DNA from: UMGS1766 sp963660915
GTDB lineage: Bacteria; Bacillota; Clostridia; Oscillospirales; Oscillospiraceae
Assembly: GCA_963660915.1 (NCBI GenBank)
Contig: CAVLAO010000051.1
Span: 1-11,832, forward strand
Direction of reading: 5' to 3'
Length of the DNA stretch: 11,832 bases
The notes under the pieces were generated by a model. It saw nothing but the letters and a program-made list of their open reading frames with translations, was not told the origin of the DNA and did no database searches. The position numbers and the translations under genes were made by a program. Below are positions 1 through 5,322 of the stretch, one piece after another (the stretch's first letter is position 1; each line of letters starts with the position of its first letter).

Positions 1-10
1 CAGAAGCTAT

Positions 11-103
11 CTGGGTTTACGCATTTCTGCTACACGATTTGCTTATAAACTTTTCCCCATTTCCGCAAAAAACGTGCGGCGTTTCTGCAACTGGATTTAC
101 GCA
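11..103. repeat. imperfect direct repeat (hairpin loop sequence)
   Basis: The plus-strand motif CTGGRTTTACGCA occurs at 11-23 (R=G) and 91-103 (R=A), 80 bases apart and matching at 12 of 13 positions. A partly matching stretch ending in ACACG follows each copy. Both copies lie in the loop and start of the right arm of a hairpin. The second hairpin is complete (72-117). The first is cut by the window edge but shows CAGAAGC at 1-7 facing GCATTTCTG at 21-29. The function is unknown. Confidence 0.6.
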
Positions 104-117
104 GAAACGCCACACGT
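72..117 (-). terminator. strong hairpin with U-run, minus direction
   Basis: Arms at 72-88 and 101-117 are complementary at 16 of 17 positions around a 12-base loop. Read on the minus strand, the stem is followed by six T (72-67). This is the form of a Rho-independent terminator. It starts only a few bases after the start point predicted from the promoter at 127-155, so it may be an attenuator, or the body of a very short RNA of roughly 55 nt. Confidence 0.65.
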
Positions 118-126
118 TGTAGATGT

Positions 127-155
127 ATTATAGCAGATTCGGATGGAGATTTCAA
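127..155 (-). promoter_or_regulatory. near-consensus sigma-70/SigA promoter
   Basis: On the minus strand, TTGAAA (150-155) lies exactly 17 bases from TATAAT (127-132), and a TG extended -10 precedes TATAAT. This is the best promoter match in the window. Transcription should start near 119-121 and run leftward into the hairpin at 72-117 and out of the window. No gene is visible downstream inside the window, so its target is unknown. Confidence 0.75.
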
Positions 156-232
156 ATATTTTTTTGCGTGCTTTCTGGATCAAATGTCCTTCGGAATACT
201 ACGCATTAAGTATTTCTAATCGTTCGGGTACC

Positions 233-480
233 TCATCTTAGAGCAAGTATGACTTGCTTTGGCAAAATGCTTGTTGGCTGATTTTGAACATAGATTATCG
301 CCGCTTTTGCGAAAACATTGGATTTTACCGTGTCCCAATCTGCCAGCCTGACGATCTCCGCTGTGCCATTCTCAAAGTCAAACCGTAGCTCGCCCCATTC
401 GCCGTCGTTGTCTGCCTGATACAGATAGACAGCAGCGGCTATTTTTCTGTTCTTTTTGCGGCATTCGGTCTGTTTCAGCG
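233..480 (-). pseudogene. unassigned C-terminal-like reading frame fused to a recombinase remnant
   Basis: The open frame runs through to a TGA at 233-235. Upstream it continues to 616, but that part is only the out-of-frame shadow of the recombinase scrap. The credible protein-like part is about the last 80 residues. It is acidic and well composed, with a GEWGELRFDF motif and the ending LPKQVILALR. I do not recognise the family. There is no ATG at the likely start. A GTG near 484, close to the recombinase stop, is possible but has no clear ribosome binding site. It may be the tail of a gene joined to recombinase DNA by deletion, or a small element-borne protein that has lost its start. Confidence 0.35.
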
Positions 481-612
481 TCACGGTATGGAAATCTTCT
501 CCGATTCGCTTTGGGCGACGGAACCATAGATGGAGATGTAAAATTCCGAGGAAGGATCGATGCTGTGCAGGTTCTGTTCCTCGAAGTACACATCTGCCAC
601 ATGAGTTTGCAT
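481..612 (-). pseudogene. large serine recombinase fragment (internal)
   Basis: This frame differs from the longer overlapping open frames. It encodes 43 residues containing DVYFEEQNLHSIDPSSEFYI and then YGSVAQSESEKIS. The pattern (V/I)DVYFE(E/K)x(N/L)...D..(G/S)E......(S/G).AQ.ES..IS is characteristic of the resolvase domain of large serine recombinases, around the region leading into the long helix E. The N-terminal catalytic Ser region and the recombinase and zinc-ribbon domains are absent. The frame ends at a TGA (481-483) immediately after EKIS, where a full protein would continue. This is a non-functional remnant of an integrase or excisionase of the element. Confidence 0.8.
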
Positions 613-635
613 ACATCCAGCGAGAATGGCGAGAA

Positions 636-791
636 TTAAGGAACCAGACATAACTTTTTTTGCGGGTTATAATGCTCGACCTGCAAGCGGAAGATGCGTT
701 GGTATTCCACCTCTGAGATCAGCACCATGGAGCGCAGCAAGCGGAGCAGATTTAGCCCATAAGCGAGTGCGGCACAGCTCTTATCTGTCAT
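636..791 (-). CDS. small 51-residue protein overlapping the mazF-like gene (SHOCT-like, tentative)
   Basis: This gene begins with ATG at 791, inside the last codons of the mazF-like gene, and ends with TAA at 636-638. The 11-base overlap implies translational coupling. The protein starts MTDKSCAALAYGLNLLRLLR and continues with a S.VEYQRIFRLQVEHY segment. A short amphipathic helix followed by 'hydrophobic-I-S-E-x-E-Y-x-R-I' resembles SHOCT-type short C-terminal domains, which are often seen behind MazF-like genes on clostridial elements. That match is from memory and tentative. The length, clean frame and overlap with a recognisable gene support it as a real gene. Its role is unknown. It is not a typical MazE antitoxin, which would usually lie upstream. 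Confidence 0.55.
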   Translation of the reverse strand: MTDKSCAALAYGLNLLRLLRSMVLISEVEYQRIFRLQVEHYNPQKKLCLVP

Positions 792-1137
792 ACCGCCACC
801 TCATTCCAAGGCTTACAGCCATGGCCACCTCCACCCGCTGCATATCCTGCACGGAGATTTTGCCGAGGCAATCGGAAAGCCGCTCTTTGTCGATCGTGCG
901 GATCTGCTCCAGCAGGACGACGGACACACTTTCGAGGAAATCATAATCAATGACGATGTGTGTGGGCAGGGAGCTTTTCTTCTGCACCGAGGTGATGGGC
1001 GCAATGATCGTAGTGGGGCTGTGACGATTGCCGGCGTTGTTCTATAAAATAAGGACGGGGCGGATGCCGCCCTGCTCGCTTCCAATGACGGGAGAAAGCT
1101 CCGCGTAGTAAACTTCGCCGCAATAAACTGTTTTCAT
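781..1137 (-). pseudogene. mazF: MazF/PemK-family toxin, interrupted by in-frame TAG
   Basis: The frame opens with ATG at 1137 behind a good GGAGGT site (about 1143-1148) and reads MKTVYCGEVYYAELSPVIGS, then EQGGIRPVLIL. This is the N-terminal strand and GxxRPVLIxQN signature of MazF/PemK ribonuclease toxins. Codon 32 is TAG (1042-1044), exactly where the family has Gln (CAG), so a single C-to-T change would explain it. After the stop the frame continues intact, with NNAGNRHSPTTIIAPITS and the usual C-terminal half, to TAA at 781-783 (118 residues if read through). Family members are mRNA interferases normally paired with an antitoxin, and no mazE-like gene is visible upstream. The truncated product would lack the Thr-containing active-site strand, so it is probably inactive. 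Mutational silencing is the simplest reading; a sequencing error is possible. Confidence 0.85.
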
Positions 1138-1372
1138 CTCTGTATACCTCCGTATTGTGTAAGTAAAAGCCCAAAGGCATGCTGTTTCTTATACCAGCGT
1201 GCGAGGAAAAACTATGCGGATGCTGTCATCAGCAATTGGCTGAACCGACGCGCATGTATTCATTTTTTTCTGCTGTAATCTCTTTAGAGTAGGCTTTTCA
1301 AGGAGGCTCACGGTGAACCGGGGCTGGGTCCACCGTTTGGGCGCACCACCCCCTTGGCGTAGAATTTCAGTT
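1138..1372 (-). other. spacer between HTH gene and mazF-like gene, possible 24-codon ORF
   Basis: These 235 bases lie between two minus-strand genes. The only candidate coding region is a minus-strand frame starting MNTCASVQPIADD and ending FPRTLV, with a stop near 1189, preceded by a weak AG-rich stretch rather than a clear ribosome binding site. A longer frame that reaches back into the HTH gene has a proline- and glycine-rich, unlikely N-terminal part. I see no terminator or promoter that I would defend. Confidence 0.3.
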
Positions 1373-1630
1373 TCAGAGAATATAATAGCGATTGGAAGTC
1401 GCACTGCCATTTTCACGGTAGTGCGGCTCCTTTTGTATGAGGGATGCTTTTTCCAGATCCCGAATGGCTCGCTTTACGGTGCTGCGGGACAGGGACAGAT
1501 CTGCAGCGATCGTCTTGATCCCCGGCCACGCTTTTCGCTCCTGATCCATCCGGTCACGCAAATAGAGGTACACCAGTTTGGCCCGATGCGGCAGCTCGCC
1601 GTTTTCATATAGCTTCTGAAAATAGGACAT
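1373..1630 (-). CDS. small helix-turn-helix protein of a conjugative element
   Basis: This 85-residue protein starts MSYFQKLYENGELPHRAKLV. It contains a winged-helix/HTH core (about residues 15-70) in which WPGIKTIAADLSLSRSTVKR has the form of helix 2, turn and recognition helix. It resembles HTH_36-type DNA-binding domains found beside coupling proteins in clostridial conjugative elements. ATG at 1630 follows the virD4-like stop by 12 bases and is preceded by AAGGCGGTGA, so the two genes are probably cotranscribed and coupled. The likely role is transcriptional or replication control of the element, which is inference. The protein appears complete; the family's larger members carry extra domains that are absent here. 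Confidence 0.75.
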   Translation of the reverse strand: MSYFQKLYENGELPHRAKLVYLYLRDRMDQERKAWPGIKTIAADLSLSRSTVKRAIRDLEKASLIQKEPHYRENGSATSNRYYIL

Positions 1631-1642
1631 TGGATCACCGCC

Positions 1643-3466
1643 TTATCCCGTCCGAAGAGGCTTTGGCGTTTTCGTCTGCTCTGCGATATGATTCAGCTCC
1701 TGCTCCGGTGTTGCCTCCACCGGCCCGGTCATAGTCGGGCCACCGGACGCTGCCGTGCGTGGCTTAGATGGTGTTCTTCTTTCCTGCGGGAACTGATCCG
1801 TAATGGCATGGGTCAGCCTTTCGCGGGAGATATACTGCACCCGTCGAGCGCCCCGATCCTCCACGGTATAGGCTTGGCTCGGAAAAGAGATGCCCCATTT
1901 CATAAACAGCTTGAGTTGGAAGACAAAGGGATGTACCCCGGTTTTCATCACAATGAAGGAGCCTTTCTTCATGCTTTTCAGCTCATCTGCCGTCATAAGG
2001 GGACGCTCCGTCATTTGCAGACTCTGGGACGGATCGTTTTTGCTCCGGGATACGGAGCCGGTCATAACCGTGCGGGAGCCAAGCGTCTTTGAGATGACCT
2101 CCGCTGTTTCACTGGAGGGCGCAAAGCCGCCCGCAATGGTGAGCTGGCAGTTATCCTGAATGATAGCTGCGCCCTCCCGACCATAGTTCTTTTCAAGCTG
2201 CTGGTAGCCCTGAATGATCGCAGCAATACTCAGCCCACGGGAGCGGGACGCCGAAAACATCATTTCCACAGACTGTATAGGAGGAAGGGTACCGAATTCG
2301 TCGCAGTAGAAAAACACACGGCTTGGCAGCCTGCCGCCATTCTCGTCTGCCACAGAAAGGATTTCCCGGTATAGCTGCTGAATGAGCAGGCTCACCATGA
2401 AGTAGGCGTTGGGGTTTTCCTCCGGAAGCACCAGAAAGATCGCAGACTTTTCATGACAGAACCGCTCGGCATCAATAGCCGTGTCAAAACACAGAACCTG
2501 CTCCATCTCACTGTCGAGAAATGCGTTCAGGCGGGACATGGCGGTACTCATGATGCTGGCCATCGCTTGGTCGCCGGTGGACAGCGCAGCGCCGGAAAAC
2601 CAGCGGGCCTTATGATCCGGCGGCAGACGATCCATGAGGAGCTGAAACTGATTTTTCCCTTTGACACCGCTGGGAGCCATCAGCTCCTGTATGAGCTTGA
2701 ACACAGATACGATATGCCGTTCCTCTGGCTGCGCAAACTCTGCGATCAATAAAATCACAGCGGTCAGAAGGCCCTCCGCAGAATCATAGAAAAATGCGTT
2801 CTGACCATAGGCGGAGGCATCACCATCTCCGTAGATCAGTGTCTTGGCAATGATTTTTGCATATTTCTCCGCTTTGGCCCGGTATGCCACCTCGCCCGGA
2901 TCCTCCTTGTGCAGATCCATATACTTGTTGACGAGGTGAAGCAGATTGTTGCCGTCTGACTTGGTAGGATTTCGCAGGTCGATGACTGCCACCTGATACC
3001 CGTACTCCTTGGCGATGGCTCCGTAATTCCGATAGAGATCACCCTTGGTGTCGGTAGTCAGGAAGGACATTCCCGAAGCACAGGCGTATTCCAGATTGGG
3101 GTACAGCCAATAGGCCGTCTTGCCGCAGCCAGCAGCACCTACCATCATGCAATGCACATCGGCATCATCCACAAGGGCAACGGTTTCGCCGCCCTTGTTC
3201 TGGCAGCCGACAATGATCCCTTGCGGCAGCTTCGGCAGCGCATTCTCTCTTGCCTGCCTGCGCCATTTCTCCGGTGTGAACGGTACCTGCCGATACACCT
3301 TTCGGATCTCGGCCTTGGTGGAGAAGCGTGCTGTGCCGTGCTGTCCGTCGCCTACGGCTTTGGATTTGATGTTGTTCAGATTGTAGATGTGTGCAAGGAG
3401 CTTCACGCCACCCAGCACGCAAAACATGGCCGTCGCAACAACGATCAGAGCTGTAAGGTTGGGCAT
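1643..3466 (-). CDS. virD4: VirD4/TraG-type conjugative coupling protein (T4CP)
   Basis: This is a 607-residue ATPase that in related systems docks the relaxase-DNA complex at the type IV secretion channel in the inner membrane. The N-terminus has one hydrophobic helix (about 4-27). Walker A is GAAGCGKT (110-117). TDTKGDLYRNYG follows (138-149), and Walker B with its acidic pair is VFFYCDEFG (384-392). The SRSRG segment (407-411) is also typical of TraG/VirD4 proteins. The C-terminus (about 560-607) is Pro/Thr rich and probably disordered. The start is doubtful. The best ribosome binding site (AGGAG at about 3494-3498) is ideally spaced for an ATG near 3485 that opens MYFTSTPCPTLQL and stops, in a different frame. 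The ATG at 3466 has no good site of its own. A one-base deletion just before 3466 may have broken the original start. No partner transfer genes are visible. Confidence 0.9.
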   Translation of the reverse strand: MPNLTALIVVATAMFCVLGGVKLLAHIYNLNNIKSKAVGDGQHGTARFSTKAEIRKVYRQVPFTPEKWRRQARENALPKLPQGIIVGCQNKGGETVALVDDADVHCMMVGAAGCGKTAYWLYPNLEYACASGMSFLTTDTKGDLYRNYGAIAKEYGYQVAVIDLRNPTKSDGNNLLHLVNKYMDLHKEDPGEVAYRAKAEKYAKIIAKTLIYGDGDASAYGQNAFFYDSAEGLLTAVILLIAEFAQPEERHIVSVFKLIQELMAPSGVKGKNQFQLLMDRLPPDHKARWFSGAALSTGDQAMASIMSTAMSRLNAFLDSEMEQVLCFDTAIDAERFCHEKSAIFLVLPEENPNAYFMVSLLIQQLYREILSVADENGGRLPSRVFFYCDEFGTLPPIQSVEMMFSASRSRGLSIAAIIQGYQQLEKNYGREGAAIIQDNCQLTIAGGFAPSSETAEVISKTLGSRTVMTGSVSRSKNDPSQSLQMTERPLMTADELKSMKKGSFIVMKTGVHPFVFQLKLFMKWGISFPSQAYTVEDRGARRVQYISRERLTHAITDQFPQERRTPSKPRTAASGGPTMTGPVEATPEQELNHIAEQTKTPKPLRTG

Positions 3467-3516
3467 GGCGTGCTGGTGAAGTACATTTTGATCGCTCCTT
3501 TTTCATGAAATAGAAA

Positions 3517-3548
3517 AAGCCCGAAGTCTTTTGCAAAACTTCGGGCTT
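3517..3548 (-). terminator. intrinsic terminator just upstream of virD4-like gene
   Basis: An 11-bp perfect stem (3517-3527 with 3538-3548) has a 10-base loop and a T-run in the minus direction. It lies only about 20 bases ahead of the virD4 ribosome binding site. It could end an upstream transcript, or act as an attenuator for virD4. Confidence 0.7.
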
Positions 3549-3560
3549 GGAAAATGCAAA

Positions 3561-3590
3561 ACGGCGGACAAGTTTTGGCTTGTCCGCCGT
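3561..3590 (-). terminator. 12-bp GC-rich hairpin, second tandem terminator
   Basis: The arms ACGGCGGACAAG (3561-3572) and CTTGTCCGCCGT (3579-3590) are perfectly complementary around a six-base loop. A short T-run follows in the minus direction. It stands in tandem with the hairpin at 3517-3548. Confidence 0.65.
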
Positions 3591-3694
3591 CTGCGAATAT
3601 TCAGTTATACGGGATTCGATACCGCACCCAAAGGGAAAACAGCGGTTTTACATCTTCAAATATGCATCTCAAAAAACCGGCACTTAGGCAGCAA

Positions 3695-3719
3695 AAAAGC
3701 CCGATAAAATCGGGCTTTT
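3695..3719 (-). terminator. intrinsic terminator of ssrA
   Basis: The stem AAAAGCCCGAT (3695-3705) pairs with ATCGGGCTTTT (3709-3719) around a three-base loop. On the minus strand it lies about 30 bases past the tmRNA CCA end and is followed by more T. It should end the ssrA transcript. The A/T flanks on both sides would also allow termination of plus-strand transcripts. Confidence 0.85.
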
Positions 3720-3750
3720 CGTAGGAGACATCTATTTTGTCTCCACAGTA

Positions 3751-4142
3751 TGGTGGAGGCGAGGGGAGTTGAACCCCTGTCCGAAAACACATCCACCGGA
3801 ACTTCTCCGGGCGCATTCGATTATTTACATTCCCTCACCTGCACGGGAACCGAAACCCTTGCTGACTCAGTAGCTTCATGATACCTGGCTCGCTCAAAGC
3901 TTTGCGAACTCATGTACACCGCTAAACGGTATCGCCCAGCCTGGTGCGCGGCATAACCAGGATCGGCGGGACGCCAAAATAGGGCGTCAGCTGCCTAATG
4001 GGCAGCGTGCTGCGTTAATTACGCAGCAACAGCAACAGTATTGTCGTTGTTCTTTAATTTATAAGGTGCCCGTTTTAAGGTGGCCAGGCGCCACCGCCCG
4101 CTATTCCGGATTCAGCATCCCCGTCGAAACCGGTACGCCCCC
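3751..4142 (-). ncRNA. ssrA: tmRNA (transfer-messenger RNA)
   Basis: This 392-nt RNA rescues stalled ribosomes with SmpB and tags the incomplete protein. The 5' end GGGGGCG (4136-4142) pairs with CGCCUCC before the encoded ACCA end (3751), giving a seven-pair acceptor stem with one G-U. The UACCGGUUUCGACGGGG signature follows the 5' strand. The T arm contains GGGGUUCAACUCCCC. The first pseudoknot fits the stem GGUGGC/GCCACC with loop GCCUG pairing to downstream CGGGC. The tag frame reads KNNDNTVAVAA and then UAA (4019-4054), and the stop lies in a 7-bp stem GCUGCGU/ACGCAGC. No Ala codon stands at the expected resume position; AAG or the preceding UUA is the likely resume codon. No promoter is evident between it and the upstream gene, so it may be processed from a smpB-isomerase-ssrA transcript. 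Confidence 0.97.
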
Positions 4143-4147
4143 ATAAG

Positions 4148-4169
4148 CCTGCTCTTTAATTCGAGCAGG
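4148..4169 (-). promoter_or_regulatory. hairpin between isomerase gene and ssrA
   Basis: CCTGCTC (4148-4154) and GAGCAGG (4163-4169) form a perfect 7-bp stem with an 8-base loop. It sits five bases 5' of the tmRNA start and has no T-run, so it is a poor terminator. It may instead guide 5' processing of tmRNA from a longer transcript. That role is inference. Confidence 0.5.
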
Positions 4170-4195
4170 TAATAGAAGGTGAATTTGAATTCAGA

Positions 4196-4750
4196 TTAGA
4201 AACGTCCGTAAGGATCGTTCAGCTTTTGTGGTTCGCTGTATTCCTCACCCTGGCTGTCCACGGTGACAGACTTAATCTTCTGTTCTTCCGCAGGACGATC
4301 ATTGCGATCTGTTTTTACAGAAGCAATTGCGTCCACGACATCCATTCCTTCTGTCACAGCGCCAAATGCAGCATACTGACCATCCAAAAAGTCGCCATCT
4401 GCATGCATAATGAAAAACTGGCTGCCAGCAGAATCATAAGCCTGACTACGCGCAAAAGAAAGTACTCCTCGCTTGTGGGACAGCGTATTGTTAACTCCGT
4501 TTGCTTTAAACTCACCCTTGATGCAATAGCCGGGGCCACCCATGCCAGTTCCCTGTGGATCGCCGCCCTGAATCATAAACCCTGCAATCACGCGATGAAA
4601 AATCAGGCCATCATAGAAGCCCTTTTTCGCCAGAGAAATAAAGTTGCGAACAGATTCCGGAGCAATTTCAGGGTACAACTCCGCGACAATTTTCCCGCCA
4701 TTCTCCATTTCAATTGTAACGATTGGGCACTTTACCTCAGTATTTGCCAT
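4196..4750 (-). CDS. ppiB: cyclophilin-type peptidyl-prolyl cis-trans isomerase
   Basis: This 184-residue single-domain cyclophilin catalyses cis-trans isomerisation of X-Pro bonds. There is no signal peptide, so it is cytosolic. The hallmark FHRVIAGFMIQGGDPQGTGM (51-70) carries the catalytic Arg in FHR and the GGDP loop, and SAGSQFFI (108-115) carries the second conserved block. The N-terminal VTIEMENGGKIVAELYPEIA (11-30) is the usual first strand pair. The C-terminal tail beyond about 165 is hydrophilic and not conserved. ATG at 4750 is preferred, ten bases from AGGAGG (4761-4766). An in-frame TTG at 4756 is only four bases from that site. The gene begins 18 bases after smpB and is followed by ssrA, so it sits between the two trans-translation partners. 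Whether it works with them is unknown. Confidence 0.95.
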   Translation of the reverse strand: MANTEVKCPIVTIEMENGGKIVAELYPEIAPESVRNFISLAKKGFYDGLIFHRVIAGFMIQGGDPQGTGMGGPGYCIKGEFKANGVNNTLSHKRGVLSFARSQAYDSAGSQFFIMHADGDFLDGQYAAFGAVTEGMDVVDAIASVKTDRNDRPAEEQKIKSVTVDSQGEEYSEPQKLNDPYGRF

Positions 4751-4768
4751 TGTCAATGTACCTCCTAA

Positions 4769-5236
4769 TTAACGATACCGCTGTGTTTTCATCACCCGGT
4801 CAATATCTCGTTTTGCATCCCGTGCGGCCGCTGCAGCACGCTTGTCATATAATTTCTTACCCCTTGCCAAGCCAATCTCCACTTTCACATGTGCATTCTT
4901 AAAATAAACGGAAATTGGAACAAGTGAATAACCATCCTGCTGAATTTTGGCACTCAGTTTTAAGATCTCTCGCCGATGCATCAACAACTTGCGTGTACGC
5001 ATAGGGTCCTGATTGAAGATATTTCCCTTTTCATACGGAGAAATATGCATTCCATACAGAAACAGCTCTCCATTTTTTACATGGCAAAAAGAATCCTTCA
5101 GATTCAATTTCCCCTGGCGAATACTTTTCACTTCTGTGCCGGTCAATGCGATACCGGCTTCATAGCGTTCCTCGATAAAGTAATCGTGAAATGCCTTGCG
5201 ATTTGTTGCAACCGCACGGCTTCCCTTTCCTGCCAA
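4769..5236 (-). CDS. smpB: SsrA-binding protein SmpB
   Basis: This 155-residue protein binds the tRNA-like part of tmRNA and places it in the A site of stalled ribosomes. Residues about 8-120 form the OB-like core, with the diagnostic ERYEAGIALTGTEVKSIRQG, the DSFCHVKNGELFLYGMHISP block and the LKLSAKIQQDGYSLVPISVY strand region. The C-terminus KRAAAAARDAKRDIDRVMK is the basic tail that enters the mRNA channel. The start is TTG at 5236: GGAGG at 5246-5250 lies nine bases upstream, and no in-frame ATG occurs before residue 63. The upstream gap to tgt contains a possible promoter (5269-5297). Its RNA partner ssrA is encoded two genes downstream on the same strand. Length and motifs are normal, so the function is secure. 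Confidence 0.97.
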   Translation of the reverse strand: MAGKGSRAVATNRKAFHDYFIEERYEAGIALTGTEVKSIRQGKLNLKDSFCHVKNGELFLYGMHISPYEKGNIFNQDPMRTRKLLMHRREILKLSAKIQQDGYSLVPISVYFKNAHVKVEIGLARGKKLYDKRAAAAARDAKRDIDRVMKTQRYR

Positions 5237-5268
5237 ACCGATCCGCCTCCCTACAGCCTACAGAATGT

Positions 5269-5297
5269 TTAATACCTTATTATATCACATCTGTCAA
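5269..5297 (-). promoter_or_regulatory. possible smpB promoter
   Basis: On the minus strand, a perfect TTGACA (5292-5297) lies 17 bases from TATTAA (5269-5274, four of six consensus matches) in the 86-base gap between tgt and smpB. A TATAAT-like string lies between them but is not suitably spaced from a -35. It would let the smpB-isomerase-ssrA group be expressed independently of queA-tgt. Confidence 0.5.
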
Positions 5298-5322
5298 GAG
5301 TCCCTTACCTATGAATCGATCC

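Larger units (their letters stand above)
233..3600 (-). mobile_element. degraded conjugative/mobilisable element remnant
   Basis: This run of minus-strand genes includes a VirD4-type coupling protein, an HTH protein, a MazF-type toxin pseudogene, and a fragment of a large serine recombinase. All are typical cargo of integrative conjugative elements of gut Clostridia. No relaxase, T4SS ATPase or intact integrase is visible in the window. The recombinase is reduced to 43 codons and the toxin is interrupted, so the visible part looks like a decaying end. It lies immediately 3' of ssrA, a known integration hotspot. The borders are approximate and no att duplication was identified. Confidence 0.7.
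3467..3750. other. non-coding boundary between mobile element and ssrA
   Basis: No credible gene is present. The region holds three minus-direction terminator-like hairpins (described separately) and a further small hairpin with arms GGAGACA and TGTCTCC just 3' of the tmRNA. Between about 3600 and 3690 nothing recognisable was found. If the element entered at the ssrA 3' end, its attachment site should lie here, but no second copy of the ssrA end is visible in the window. Confidence 0.5.

Noticed and set aside
1..120. A CRISPR-like repeat at the left edge.
   Set aside because: Only two imperfect copies exist and the repeated part is a hairpin loop, with no regular spacers.
781..1137. Genome-wide recoding of TAG as Gln or another amino acid.
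   Set aside because: The intact genes in this window use no other in-frame TAG, so a single mutation is the simpler explanation.
3600..3640. A plus-strand GGGATTCGATACC stretch looks like a tRNA T-arm.
   Set aside because: The stem pairs poorly and no acceptor, D or anticodon arm can be drawn around it, so no tRNA or tRNA fragment is claimed.
1..3751. Attachment-site repeat of the ssrA 3' end.
   Set aside because: I looked for a second copy of the TGGTGGAGGCGAGGGG end in the window and found none.
3601..3816. A 71-residue minus-strand open frame across the ssrA 3' end.
   Set aside because: It reads through the tRNA-like part of tmRNA and the terminator hairpin, so it is not a gene.
4226..4768. 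A 180-residue plus-strand open frame opposite the cyclophilin gene.
   Set aside because: It is antisense to a well-supported gene and has no protein motif or credible start.
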